Part shown: positions 1 to 8,861 of the stretch, piece after piece
Layout: the number at the start of each line of letters is the position of its first letter
Position numbering within the stretch: position 1 is the stretch's first letter
NCBI GenBank assembly: GCA_041394845.1
Contig: JAWKHL010000002.1
Coordinates: 792,770 to 856,769 of the forward strand
Origin: JAHCHG01 sp041394845
GTDB taxonomy: Bacteria; Acidobacteriota; Blastocatellia; Pyrinomonadales; Pyrinomonadaceae
Length of the DNA stretch: 64,000 nucleotides
Reading direction: 5' to 3'
The notes under the pieces: generated by a model
The model's input: only the letters and a program-made list of their open reading frames with translations
What the model was told of the DNA's origin: nothing
Databases searched by the model: none
Position numbers and translations under genes: made by a program

Positions 1-3000
1 ACGCAGGATATCGAGGTCATCGTTCCGACCGATCAGGTTCAACTGGTCGAAACGAGCCGGACGACGATCTCCAACACGATCGATGAACAGCGGATCGACA
101 ATCTGCCGATCAACGAACGAAGCGCCACCGGGTTCGCCCTGACGCTTTCAACCGTCGGACGCGACAACGGTCGCCCGATCGGCCCGGCTCCGACCTCCGG
201 GCTCAACATCGGCGGTCAGCGCGGCCGCTCGACACTGGTTCAGGTGGACGGTTCGGACTTTACCGACAATTCGGTCAACGCCTCCCGTTCGACCGTTTCG
301 CAGGAAGCGGTTCAGGAATATCAGGTCGCCACCAATTCCTACGCGCCGGAATTCGGACGCGCCACCGGGGGGATCATCAACGTCGTGACCAAACGCGGAA
401 CCAACCAGTTCAGCGGGAACGTTTTCGGATTCCTCCGCGACAAGAACATTCAGGCCCGCAACGCCTTTGCGCCGGTCGCCAAACCGGATTTTCGCCGGAC
501 CCAATTCGGCGGCACTTTGGGCGGGCCGATCGTCAAGGATAAAACGCATTTCTTCGTTTCCTACGAACGCCGCCAGCGCGACGAGTCGGGATTCTTTACG
601 ACCGATGTCGATTCCGGTTTGACCAGTTCGGTAACTCTCGGCGCGCCGATCCTGCCCTTTACGCAGACCTTTAACGGTTTGACCGCCGATCAGGCGGCCT
701 TTGCCAACAACCTGATCGCCAGCGGAAATCCGACCTTTATCAATGCCGCCGTCCAGTATCTGTATCTGGCTTCGAGCGGAACCAACACCGCCCTGACCGG
801 AACCAATCCGCTGGTCAGCGTCGGCGGGGCCATTCCGGCGGGACAGCAGGTCGGCCCCCGGTTTTTCCTGTCCGGAGCGCCGGTTCCGAGCATGACGACC
901 GGAACCAACGGTCTGCCGATCGCTTTTCGTCCGCTCAATGATCTCCAGCAGGTTTTCCCGGTGACCGACCGGAGCAATTTCTTTTCGGTTCGCGTCGATC
1001 ACGGTTTCAATCAAAACAATCAGCTGACATTGCGTTTCGGCTATAATCCGGGAACCATCACCGGCATTCAGGTCGAATCGCAGAACCAGTCGCTCGGACA
1101 AAACGATTTTTCCCGGACCGGCATTCAGGAACTCAAAGACACTTCGTTCACGGCCGGTCTCAATACGATCATCGGGGCCAACATGGCCAACGAGTTTCGC
1201 TTTAATTTCGGCCAGCGCGACACCACTTTCCGCTCGCAGAACGGCGAAGCGGTGGCCTTTAACATTTCCGGAACGGCCTTTATCGGGCGCGAGCTTTTCT
1301 CGCCGGTCGATAGGACCGAGAGGCGCTTTCAGTTCGCCGACAATCTCAATTACGTCCTCGGCGACCACACCTTCAAATTCGGCGTCGATTTTAATTTCAT
1401 CGAGATACCGGAGGCTCTTTTCGAGCTGAACTTCGCCGGACTGTTCAACTTCGGTCCGTTCGCCGCCGGCAATCTGAACGCCGCTTTCGCACAACTCGGA
1501 GCGCCCGATCTGACCCCGATCCAGTCTTACGGACTCGGTCTGCCTTCGATCTACATTCAGGGTTTCGGCGATCCGATCAGTCAGATCAAAAACCGTCCGA
1601 TCGCTTTCTTCGCGCAGGACACCTGGAAGATCCGACAGAACTTCACCATCAATTACGGCATCCGTTACGACGTCGAGTTGACCGATACGATCGCGCCGGT
1701 CGCCTTTAACGATCCGCTTTCGGGCATCAATCTGTCGGCCGCCGACATTCTGGCCGCTCAGGATGTGGTCAACGTTCAGCAGGGCTTCCCGCGCGACACC
1801 AACAACTGGGCGCCGCGTTTCGGTTTCGCCTGGGACGTCTTTAACGACAGCAAAACGGTCATTCGCGGTGCGCTCGGTTTGTTTTACGATCACCCGCTTT
1901 TAGCCGTCGCTTTTAACTCCGACATCGCCGACGCCGCTCAGCAGCAACAGGCGGTTCTGACGGCCGGCAGTCCGGCTTCGACCGCACTGCTCAACGCCTC
2001 TCAGGTGTTTCAGGGAACGGTTTGCGTTCCGGGCGCGACGCAAACTCCGGTTTGCGCGGCGCAGGGACCGAACGTTTTCACGCCGGGCGTGGCGCCTTCG
2101 GCCGTTTATCAATTCGGCCGCCAGCGTTTCGACGATCAGACCTTTCCCGGTTTCGGCGCGGTCCTGCCGTTCACGCTGCCGGTCAGCAAGGATTTCGAAT
2201 ACGCCTACGCGACTCAGGCCAATCTGACGTTTGAGCATCAATTGACCCAGAACATGGCGCTGTCGGTTTCCTACATCTTCGTCGGCGCGCATCATCTGCC
2301 GCACCCGACCGATCTCAACACCCCGGACACGGCCCTGCAGATCGAGAACTTCCGTCGTTTCGCCGGTCGCAATCCGATCAACACGCAGGAGGCCGTGGCC
2401 TTTTCGGTTCCGATGATGAGCGACGCCAATTTCACGGTCATCATCCCCGGAATGGTCGCCGTCAACAACGCCACCGGACTCGGTTTTGTCGCCCCGGCGG
2501 TGGCCAACTTCTTCCGTCCGAACGCGCCCAATTACTTTTTGGCGCAGGCTCTCTCGGGCGGAGCGGTGACGAAAGCGGTTCTCGACGCCGCGCTGGTCGG
2601 CGCCAACACGGTTCGGACTCCCGGCGTCATCTCGCCGTTCGGTTCGATCAACGCCCAGATCTCGGACGGGAATTCGAGCTACAACGCGATGAACGTTGAG
2701 TTCAAACGCCGGTTTGCCAACAATTTCACGTTTTTGGCCACTTACACCTGGGCCCATTCGATCGACGATTCATCGGATCTGCAAACGCTTTTGGTGGCGC
2801 AGGACGTCAACAATTTCCGGGCGGAAAAAGCCGATTCGCTCTTTGACCAGCGGCATCGCTTTGTTCTCAGCGGTTTGCTCAGTTCACCCGTCGAATGGCG
2901 CTCCGCCGACAGCACCTGGAAGAAGATCTTCGCCGATTTTACCGTTGCGCCGATCATCGAGATCTCGTCCGGCAGGCCGTTCAACATCATCACCAACGTC

Positions 3001-3360
3001 GATACCAACAACGACCAGTCGACACAGACCGACCGGCCGAATGTCGGTTCCAACGGGGTGCTGACATTGCCCGCGCCGTTTACGACCGGAAATCTGGGAC
3101 GCAACCGCGGCATCACGCATTCGTACGCTTCGGTCGATCTGCGGTTGACGCGCGCCTTCCATTTCGGCGAGCGGTTCCGGATCGATCTGATCGGCGAGGT
3201 CTTCAACCTCTTCAATCGCTTTAACGAAGCGTCGGCGTCGCCGTTCTTTACCGATGTCAACGCTTTCGGAGAGCGCGACAGCGGCGGACGCTTTTTCAGC
3301 CGTCCGACGGCCGCCTTCGATTCGCGGCAATTCCAACTGGGCGCCAAGTTCAGTTTTTAG
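1..3360 (+). CDS. Oar-like TonB-dependent receptor, 5' end cut by window
   Basis: The frame is open from base 1 with no start, so the N-terminus (signal peptide, probably a carboxypeptidase-regulatory-like domain) lies outside; 1,119 codons are visible. The first ~150 residues are a plug domain (VQVDGSDFTDNSVN, then EFGRATGGIINVVTKRG), as in acidobacterial Oar-like receptors. The rest alternates aromatic residues in the manner of a 22-strand barrel and ends in GAKFSF with a terminal Phe, the usual outer-membrane insertion signal. Family knowledge suggests uptake or adhesion at the outer membrane; the substrate cannot be read from sequence. A heptamer repeat follows the stop directly. The long antisense reading frames here are shadows of its GC-rich codons. 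Confidence 0.9.
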   Translation, partial: TQDIEVIVPTDQVQLVETSRTTISNTIDEQRIDNLPINERSATGFALTLSTVGRDNGRPIGPAPTSGLNIGGQRGRSTLVQVDGSDFTDNSVNASRSTVSQEAVQEYQVATNSYAPEFGRATGGIINVVTKRGTNQFSGNVFGFLRDKNIQARNAFAPVAKPDFRRTQFGGTLGGPIVKDKTHFFVSYERRQRDESGFFTTDVDSGLTSSVTLGAPILPFTQTFNGLTADQAAFANNLIASGNPTFINAAVQYLYLASSGTNTALTGTNPLVSVGGAIPAGQQVGPRFFLSGAPVPSMTTGTNGLPIAFRPLNDLQQVFPVTDRSNFFSVRVDHGFNQNNQLTLRFGYNPGTITGIQVESQNQSLGQNDFSRTGIQELKDTSFTAGLNTIIGANMANEFRFNFGQRDTTFRSQNGEAVAFNISGTAFIGRELFSPVDRTERRFQFADNLNYVLGDHTFKFGVDFNFIEIPEALFELNFAGLFNFGPFAAGNLNAAFAQLGAPDLTPIQSYGLGLPSIYIQGFGDPISQIKNRPIAFFAQDTWKIRQNFTINYGIRYDVELTDTIAPVAFNDPLSGINLSAADILAAQDVVNVQQGFPRDTNNWAPRFGFAWDVFNDSKTVIRGALGLFYDHPLLAVAFNSDIADAAQQQQAVLTAGSPASTALLNASQVFQGTVCVPGATQTPVCAAQGPNVFTPGVAPSAVYQFGRQRFDDQTFPGFGAVLPFTLPVSKDFEYAYATQANLTFEHQLTQNMALSVSYIFVGAHHLPHPTDLNTPDTALQIENFRRFAGRNPINTQEAVAFSVPMMSDANFTVIIPGMVAVNNATGLGFVAPAVANFFRPNAPNYFLAQALSGGAVTKAVLDAALVGANTVRTPGVISPFGSINAQISDGNSSYNAMNVEFKRRFANNFTFLATYTWAHSIDDSSDLQTLLVAQDVNNFRAEKADSLFDQRHRFVLSGLLSSPVEWRSADSTWKKIFADFTVAPIIEISSGRPFNIITNVDTNNDQSTQTDRPNVGSNGVLTLPAPFTTGNLGRNRGITHSYASVDLRLTRAFHFGERFRIDLIGEVFNLFNRFNEASASPFFTDVNAFGERDSGGRFFSRPTAAFDSRQFQLGAKFSF

Positions 3361-3363
3361 GGA

Positions 3364-3523
3364 GTGAGCGGTGAGCGGTGAGCGGTGAGCAGGCGGGAGC
3401 CGGTGTCAGAGAGAATTACTACTTTGGACACCACCAACTGCTCACCGCTCACCGCTTTCTGCCCACCGCTCACCGCTTTCTGCCCACCGCTTTCTGCTTT
3501 CTGCTCACTGCTCACCGCTTACT
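3364..3523. repeat. Heptamer repeat hairpin between receptor and queG
   Basis: The left arm has four 7-nt units at 3364-3391 (GTGAGCG three times, then GTGAGCA). The right arm is a run of twelve uninterrupted 7-nt units at 3440-3523 (GCTCACC, GCTTTCT, GCCCACC, GCTCACT, GCTTACT). The arms are complementary through GTGAGCG/GCTCACC and could fold into a large hairpin. The array ends next to a TATACT hexamer at 3525-3530, just before the queG start. It fills nearly the whole 177-nt gap. Confidence 0.85.
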
Positions 3524-3537
3524 GTATACTCTTCCCA

Positions 3538-4500
3538 ATGCTTTCTCTGACGGAAAAGATCAAACGAAAGGCTCTGGAGATCGGTTTTGACAAATTCGGG
3601 GTCGCCCGGGCGGAAGAACTGAAGACCGAGGGCGTGCGCCTTCGCGAATGGCTCGGGCGCGATTTTCACGGCGAGATGCGCTGGATGGAACGCGAACCGG
3701 AAAAACGCTCCGATCCGCGCGTTCTTTTTCCCGGAGCCAGATCGATGATCGTCGTCGCCCTCAATTATTACACTCCGCACGAACACCCGGATTCGGACCA
3801 TAAGGGCAAGATCTCGCGCTACGCCTGGGGCGACGATTATCACGATGTGATGCGCGAAAAATTGGGCGAACTGTTGGGCTGGATCAAATCGGAAAAACCG
3901 GAAGCCGAGGGCAAGATCTGCGTCGATACGGCGCCCGTGATGGACAAGGCCTGGGCCGTTCGCGCCGGACTCGGCTGGATCGGCAAACACACCAATCTGA
4001 TCACCAGGGATCTCGGGTCGTGGGTTTTTATCGGCGAAATTCTGCTCGATCTCGAACTCGAATATGAAACCGAACCGGTCGAAGATCATTGCGGAACCTG
4101 CACCAAATGCCTCGATGCCTGTCCGACCGGAGCCATCGCCCGGCCTTATCTGGTCGATTCCAATCTTTGCATCTCCTATGCGACGATCGAACTGCGCCGA
4201 CCGGAAATCCCTCCGCCCGTGGCGGAAAATCTGGAAGGCTGGCTTTACGGCTGCGACATTTGCCAGGACGTTTGTCCGTGGAACCGTTTCGAAAAACCGA
4301 CCGGAGAGAGCAGGTTCGAACCCCGCCCCGGCAACATCTCGCCCGATCTGGACGAGATCGCGGGATTGTCGCACGAAGAATACGTCGAAAAATTCCGCCG
4401 CAGCGCCATCAAACGGGCGAAACTGAGCGGGTTAAAACGAAATGCCGAGACCCTTAAAGCAAAAAAAAATAAAAAGCCAGTCAATGATCTGGCAGGTTAA
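3538..4500 (+). CDS. queG: Epoxyqueuosine reductase QueG
   Basis: QueG reduces epoxyqueuosine to queuosine in tRNA, the last step of queuosine synthesis, using cobalamin and two 4Fe-4S clusters. The protein shows CGTCTKCLDACPTGA (about residues 185-200) and CDICQDVCPWNRF (about 239), the paired ferredoxin-like cluster motifs, after DTAPVMDKAWAVRAGLGW, the conserved region near the catalytic Asp. The start at 3538 is chosen because the frame upstream is only translated heptamer repeat. At 320 residues it lacks the C-terminal HEAT-like extension of the ~380-residue homologues; short forms are known. The next gene begins 6 nt after the stop, so the two are probably co-transcribed. Confidence 0.93.
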   Translation: MLSLTEKIKRKALEIGFDKFGVARAEELKTEGVRLREWLGRDFHGEMRWMEREPEKRSDPRVLFPGARSMIVVALNYYTPHEHPDSDHKGKISRYAWGDDYHDVMREKLGELLGWIKSEKPEAEGKICVDTAPVMDKAWAVRAGLGWIGKHTNLITRDLGSWVFIGEILLDLELEYETEPVEDHCGTCTKCLDACPTGAIARPYLVDSNLCISYATIELRRPEIPPPVAENLEGWLYGCDICQDVCPWNRFEKPTGESRFEPRPGNISPDLDEIAGLSHEEYVEKFRRSAIKRAKLSGLKRNAETLKAKKNKKPVNDLAG

Positions 4501-4506
4501 TAGATT

Positions 4507-5892
4507 ATGAAAAAATTTAATAGAAACATTCTTATTTTAATAGGTTTTTTTGCGTTTTTAATCATCGGTCCGGTCGGTGAAATTTACGGCCGGGAAACAG
4601 TTTTTAATTCATCGAAAAAGGCGTCCGCCGGGAAGATCATCGTCAGCGTGACGGAGGCGCGGGTGCGCAGCGCCCCGAATCTCAATGCGGGCGTCGTCGG
4701 CGCCGCCAAACTCGGTTCGGTCTACGAGATGCTGGCCCGCAAGGGAGACTGGTACAAGATATCCTTTAATTCCAAAGGCGACGTCTGGATCTCGGGCACG
4801 ATCGTCGAGAGTTTCGATTACGCCCGGCGCGGTCAGATCTATCAGCGTCTGGCCGACAAATATTTCAAGCGCGGAGAGATGGACTACGACACGGCTTCCG
4901 AAGTTTTCGAATTTCTCAACCGCATCGAACCCGAGGTGGCCGACATGAGCGTGACGGCCGATCTGGCTTACAAAAAACTGCTGGCGCTGGCCGCTGCTCT
5001 CGAAAAGATTCCTTTTGACAAAACCGATCAGGACCCTTACAAGCGGTTCACCGAGGTTTATTCCCCGCAGGTCGTTTACAGCGAACCGGCCGGGCAATAC
5101 GCCGTCCGGGCCGAGCTTTGGTGGGATCTGAGGAAAACCTTTTCGAAAAACCCTTTGGCCGACGAGATGGCCTGGCAGGGGGCGAACACGCTTATTCCCG
5201 GCGAATGCGAGGGCTGGGTGGTTTGTCATCTGAGCGTTCTGCGTCAAACCTCCGGTCAGTATCTGGAGTTTTATCCGAACGGCAAACACACCGCCAAGGC
5301 CTTGCAGGATGTGACCGAGTCTTTGGAATACATCGCCGACGGCGCCGACGGCAAGGAGACGACCGGTTATTACATCACGCCCGACCCGGACGACCGGGTT
5401 CAGCTGGAAAAATCGGTTTCCGAACTGCGCACCATCGTCGGACCGATCGAGGGAACGGCCAAAACCAAGATCATCGGTTATCTGGACAAGATCGAGGCCG
5501 GATACCGGCCGAAGCAGGATAAGAGCGACGCCGATGTCGCCGACGAAACGGGACTCGACGAATTCTGGACGAAGTTCAGAGCGGCGGTCGTCAAAAAGGA
5601 CAAAACGACCGTGGCCGATATGACGCGGTTTCCGCTTTCGATGCCCTTCGGCCAAAAGGAGATCAAAACCAGGGCTGAGTTTCTGAAAAACTACGACCGG
5701 ATCATGAACATGGAAACCGACTCGGCCAAATGTTTTGAAAGGGAAGATCTGACCAGAGAAGACGGACGTTTCGGAATCTATTGCGGTTTTAAGAACGCAC
5801 TTGATGACGAGAACAATAAACCGGTCTATTTCTACTTCGAAAAAACAGCCTCGGGTTGGAAGATGGTCGGAGTAGACAACATCAACGAATGA
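4507..5892 (+). CDS. Secreted SH3-domain protein, function unknown
   Basis: A 461-residue protein with an N-terminal hydrophobic signal sequence (ILILIGFFAFLIIG). Residues ~41-102 form a bacterial SH3 domain (VTEARVRSAPNLNAGVVGAA...GDWYKI...DVWISG), a fold that often binds peptidoglycan peptides. The middle (about 105-330) is helical without a motif I recognise, and the last ~120 residues resemble a SnoaL/NTF2-like fold (DEFWTKFRAAVVKKDKTTVA), which is inference. It starts 6 nt after queG; the functional link is unclear. A heptamer hairpin follows the stop. Confidence 0.75.
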   Translation: MKKFNRNILILIGFFAFLIIGPVGEIYGRETVFNSSKKASAGKIIVSVTEARVRSAPNLNAGVVGAAKLGSVYEMLARKGDWYKISFNSKGDVWISGTIVESFDYARRGQIYQRLADKYFKRGEMDYDTASEVFEFLNRIEPEVADMSVTADLAYKKLLALAAALEKIPFDKTDQDPYKRFTEVYSPQVVYSEPAGQYAVRAELWWDLRKTFSKNPLADEMAWQGANTLIPGECEGWVVCHLSVLRQTSGQYLEFYPNGKHTAKALQDVTESLEYIADGADGKETTGYYITPDPDDRVQLEKSVSELRTIVGPIEGTAKTKIIGYLDKIEAGYRPKQDKSDADVADETGLDEFWTKFRAAVVKKDKTTVADMTRFPLSMPFGQKEIKTRAEFLKNYDRIMNMETDSAKCFEREDLTREDGRFGIYCGFKNALDDENNKPVYFYFEKTASGWKMVGVDNINE

Positions 5893-5896
5893 TGTC

Positions 5897-5975
5897 GATT
5901 GCGGATTTGGGATCGCGGATTGCGGATTTTGAAAGAAGTTAAATCCCAAATCCCAGATTCGCAATCCGCAATCCC
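5897..5975. repeat. Heptamer inverted repeat between convergent genes
   Basis: The left arm has five 7-nt units at 5897-5931 (GATTGCG, GATTTGG, GATCGCG, GATTGCG, GATTTTG). The right arm has five units at 5941-5975 (AAATCCC twice, AGATTCG, CAATCCG, CAATCCC). The arms pair over most of their length with a ~9-nt loop. The array spans the whole gap and its last base is the first base of the minus-strand stop codon. A bidirectional terminator role is inferred. Confidence 0.8.
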
Positions 5976-7018
5976 TAAACGTCTTCCCGCGAGACGCCTT
6001 CGATCTCCATCACCAGATCGGCCCCGTAGCATTTGGCCGGGGTTTGGAAACCGGGACAGAAAATTCCATCGAGCATCTTTTCGGCTATTTTGAGGGCGGT
6101 CAGACAGGTCATCGTGTAGCCTTCGGGGCATTGCTGGCGCGATTTGACCGTGTTGCCGTCATCGTCGGAGGCTTTTCCCCAGAGATAGGTTTTGCCCCGA
6201 GCGCGTTCTTTTTGGTCGGGGCCGCCATCGGGGATCTGTTTTTGCAGTATCTTCTGCGCCGGCCGGGTCGCCAGCAGCCAGCCGACGTAGCGGCTCAGTT
6301 TGAGCAGTTTCAATTGTTTTTCCGGGATGGCCGTGTAGACTTCGATGTTGGGAATGCCGGTCGAATAGTAAGCGGTCGAGACATCGCCCCAGGGAATGGT
6401 GACGCCGGTCTTCTGAACTTCGCCGAAATCTATCTCGCGGGTTTTGTAGGCGGCCGGAACCCGGACGATCTGACCGTTGCGGCGGATCGCCCCGCCTTTT
6501 CCGATGTTCATCATCATCGTCGCCTGCGTTCCGTGCGAGATCCGCCCCAGCCCGTAAAAGGCGAGCGTCAAACTGGTCGCCGACGGCAGGCGGTTTTTCA
6601 GATGAAGGGCCAGGCAATCCGACGGAACGACGTCGAAACCGACGCCCGGCATGATCATGATCCCGCGCTTTTTGGCTTGTGGATCGCGCGCCGCCATCGC
6701 CTCGAAAACGGCTATCTCGCCCGTGATGTCGAGATAATGTTTGTTGAGATGAAGACAGGCTTCGACCATTTTCTGCGAAGTCAGCGAAAAAGGCCCGGCG
6801 CAATGGATGACGAAATCGACCTCTTTTAAGGCGCTTTCCAGCGATCTCCGGTCTTCGAGCGAAAACGTTCGCGCCTCCAGACCCAGTTCTTCGGCCAGCG
6901 GATCGATCTTGTGCGGGCTGCGTCCGGCCAGAAGCGGTTTCAGACCGCGCCGGGCGGCTTCCCGGGCGATCAGTTCCCCCGTGTATCCGTTGGCGCCGTA
7001 GATCAGAAAGTTTTTCAT
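5975..7018 (-). CDS. Saccharopine dehydrogenase-like NAD(P)-binding oxidoreductase
   Basis: A 347-residue protein opening with a Rossmann motif (FLIYGANGYTGELIAREAARR) followed by LLAGRSPHKI, typical of the saccharopine dehydrogenase NADP-binding family. The segment VDFVIHCAGPFSLTSQKMVE and the later GIMIMPGVGFDVVPSDCLA are characteristic of the subgroup that includes trans-acting enoyl reductases and uncharacterised membrane-associated oxidoreductases rather than lysine-pathway enzymes. The substrate is unknown; no lysine genes are nearby. It lies 72 nt downstream of the DinB gene on the same strand, separated by a GGTGATG hairpin, and converges on the SH3 gene. Confidence 0.82.
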   Translation of the reverse strand: MKNFLIYGANGYTGELIAREAARRGLKPLLAGRSPHKIDPLAEELGLEARTFSLEDRRSLESALKEVDFVIHCAGPFSLTSQKMVEACLHLNKHYLDITGEIAVFEAMAARDPQAKKRGIMIMPGVGFDVVPSDCLALHLKNRLPSATSLTLAFYGLGRISHGTQATMMMNIGKGGAIRRNGQIVRVPAAYKTREIDFGEVQKTGVTIPWGDVSTAYYSTGIPNIEVYTAIPEKQLKLLKLSRYVGWLLATRPAQKILQKQIPDGGPDQKERARGKTYLWGKASDDDGNTVKSRQQCPEGYTMTCLTALKIAEKMLDGIFCPGFQTPAKCYGADLVMEIEGVSREDV

Positions 7019-7053
7019 AATTTCGCCATCAGGTTATCACAAAGGGGCGGAAT

Positions 7054-7102
7054 GGTGATAGGTGATGGGTGATGGGTTGAATTCAACCTATCACCCATCA
7101 CC
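7054..7102. repeat. GGTGATG heptamer palindrome overlapping DinB stop
   Basis: Seven contiguous 7-nt units: GGTGATA, GGTGATG, GGTGATG, GGTTGAA, then the complements TTCAACC, TATCACC, CATCACC. They form an almost perfect palindrome with practically no loop. The minus-strand stop codon of the DinB gene (7091-7093) lies inside the right arm, so the end of that protein is encoded by the repeat. Confidence 0.85.
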
Positions 7103-7558
7103 GTTTTCCAATATTCTTTGCAGGAGAACGATCTGTCCCAGATGATAGGCGTTGTGATCGGCGACCAGAAGGGCTTCGCGGAGAACGGTCTGTCCGGTGC
7201 CGCCGGGGATGCGGGCGAAAAGATCCGTGTCCGGGTCGGTGATCAGATCGCGCATCGCCTCAAGATCGTCGAGAACCTGCCGGACCGAACGGTTCCAGTC
7301 TTCGGCGTCGGCCGCTTTTTTGTTCCAGTAACCGGCGGGGAATTCGGGCGAGACGTGATCCGGGTTGCGGCTGAATTCCAGAATGTCCCATTGGGCGATG
7401 CGGATATGTTCGAGGAGTTCCCAGGCCGTGTGGGGCGAGCCCGGCGGTCTTTCATTTCTCAATTCGACGGGAAAATCGAGCAGAGCGGTTTCCGGATCGA
7501 TATGGGCCGATTTTCCGGCCAGCAGTTCGAGCAGATGTTGACGCAGTTCCTGATCCAT
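7091..7558 (-). CDS. DinB/YfiT-like four-helix protein
   Basis: A 155-residue protein of the DinB/YfiT superfamily, which form metal-binding four-helix bundles that often act as thiol-dependent transferases or detoxifying enzymes. The likely metal-binding histidines are visible in HTAWELLEHIRIAQW and in DHNAYHLGQIV near the C-terminus. It is transcribed with the TPR gene upstream (35-nt gap) and possibly the oxidoreductase downstream. Its last residues (ENGDG) run into the repeat hairpin that supplies its stop codon. The specific reaction is unknown. Confidence 0.85.
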   Translation of the reverse strand: MDQELRQHLLELLAGKSAHIDPETALLDFPVELRNERPPGSPHTAWELLEHIRIAQWDILEFSRNPDHVSPEFPAGYWNKKAADAEDWNRSVRQVLDDLEAMRDLITDPDTDLFARIPGGTGQTVLREALLVADHNAYHLGQIVLLQRILENGDG

Positions 7559-7593
7559 CGTTCGGTTAAGATCCCGGGCGAGCGGGACGAAAA

Positions 7594-8763
7594 TTATTTT
7601 TCCATGTTCAGAAAGCGTTTGATGATAAAGAGGCGAAGTTTCTCGCGGTTTTTCTCGCGGTAGCCTTCATAAGCCTCTCCGAAATTCTCGCGCGGGCGCA
7701 TCAGCAGAATGTAGGGTTCGATGAATCCCTCGTCATCGATCCTGACCAGATTGACCAGACCCGAATCCGGATACTTTATCCTGCCCTCTTTCAGACCGAG
7801 CCGCATCGCTCCGGCCAGTTTCCGCCAGACGGCGGTTTCTTCGGCGAAGGAGACGGACGATTTATGCCCGACCGCCTCTTTGTAAATTTTCCAGAGATCG
7901 GTTCCGTCATCGGCCCGGAGAAGTTTTTCGTCGATCTTCAGCTCGCCGCCGAGAGCGTTCCCCGGCGGAGTGATGTCGTAGGGGGAAAACTCCCGACCGA
8001 CGTTTTCGCCCCAGTTTCGCAGGGTTTCCCAGGTCATTCTCGAATACGGGGAGGCGATCATGGCTTCGATGAATTTGTCGCGGGCCTCGGAAAATTTGCG
8101 CTGATGCATCAGCGCGTCCCCCCAGAAGCGGAAGGCCATCTCGCGGTTCGGATCGAGAACCGTCGCTTTGGCGAACCAGATCTCCGCTTCGGCGTAGCGT
8201 TTTTGCGAGTAGCGCGAATCGCCCATAAAAAGGGTGGCTTCGTAGCTTTTCGGGTTCAGTTTATAGGCTTTTTCGTAGGATTCGAAGGCGCTGTCAAAAT
8301 CGCCCCGCCCGAAAAAAGCCTCGCCTTCGCGGAGGGCCTTTTCGACCTCCGGGTTTTCATCGATGAAGTTATCGGCCCCTTCGTTGTTTTTGAACTGGTC
8401 CAGCAGATCCAGCGCCCGCACGTTTTCCGTCCCGAGCTGTTTGGCCCGCTCAAGCGCCTTGACTCCGCGGGTATGTTGTTCTTTGCGGAGTTCGGTGTCG
8501 GCGACGGTCGAGGCGTTGACGATGATCGCCAGACCGAACTGCGCCCAGAGTTCGGCGTCGTCCGGGTAGGAAAGAATGATCTTTTCGAGGATCGGCAAGG
8601 CGTCGATGTAACGGCCCTGACCGATCAATTCCATCGCCTGATCCTTTTGCGTTTCGGCCGATTCGCGCTGGGCCGGAGCCAGACCGACCGAGGCCGGGAT
8701 CAGGCCGAGGATCAGAAAAAACCGGAGCGCTGTGTTTTTTTCGAGAAGTTTTCGACGATGCAT
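7594..8763 (-). CDS. Secreted tetratricopeptide-repeat protein
   Basis: A 389-residue protein with an N-terminal signal (FFLILGLIPASVGLAPAQ). TPR motifs occupy about residues 40-230 (AMELIGQGRYIDALPILEKI, AFFGRGDFDSAFESYEKAYK, SRYSQKRYAEAEIWFAKATV, ALMHQRKFSEARDKFIEAMI). The C-terminal ~150 residues have no motif I recognise. TPRs indicate a protein-interaction scaffold, probably periplasmic. Neighbours on the same strand are aat (99 nt upstream) and the DinB gene downstream. No enzymatic residue pattern was seen. Confidence 0.75.
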   Translation of the reverse strand: MHRRKLLEKNTALRFFLILGLIPASVGLAPAQRESAETQKDQAMELIGQGRYIDALPILEKIILSYPDDAELWAQFGLAIIVNASTVADTELRKEQHTRGVKALERAKQLGTENVRALDLLDQFKNNEGADNFIDENPEVEKALREGEAFFGRGDFDSAFESYEKAYKLNPKSYEATLFMGDSRYSQKRYAEAEIWFAKATVLDPNREMAFRFWGDALMHQRKFSEARDKFIEAMIASPYSRMTWETLRNWGENVGREFSPYDITPPGNALGGELKIDEKLLRADDGTDLWKIYKEAVGHKSSVSFAEETAVWRKLAGAMRLGLKEGRIKYPDSGLVNLVRIDDEGFIEPYILLMRPRENFGEAYEGYREKNREKLRLFIIKRFLNMEK

Positions 8764-8861
8764 CTTTAATTCTCCTTAATTAAGGTCATGAGAAATTCTT
8801 TCTTCGGTCAGAAAGTGTTTGAAGTCTAAACGGGCGAAAGCGGAGCTGTCAACGGTTTTTT

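Noticed and set aside
148..1893. Long open frame on the minus strand inside the receptor gene
   Set aside because: It is a shadow of the GC-rich receptor frame: no ribosome site, Arg/Asp/Gly-rich product without domains, while the plus strand gives a clear Oar-like protein.
3440..3523. Possible CRISPR array
   Set aside because: Units are 7 nt with no spacers; CRISPR repeats are 24-48 nt with unique spacers, and no cas genes are present.
4311..4330. T-arm-like sequence AGGTTCGAACCCC, possible tRNA
   Set aside because: It lies within queG and encodes conserved-frame residues (RFEPRPG); no acceptor stem or anticodon arm of a tRNA fits around it.
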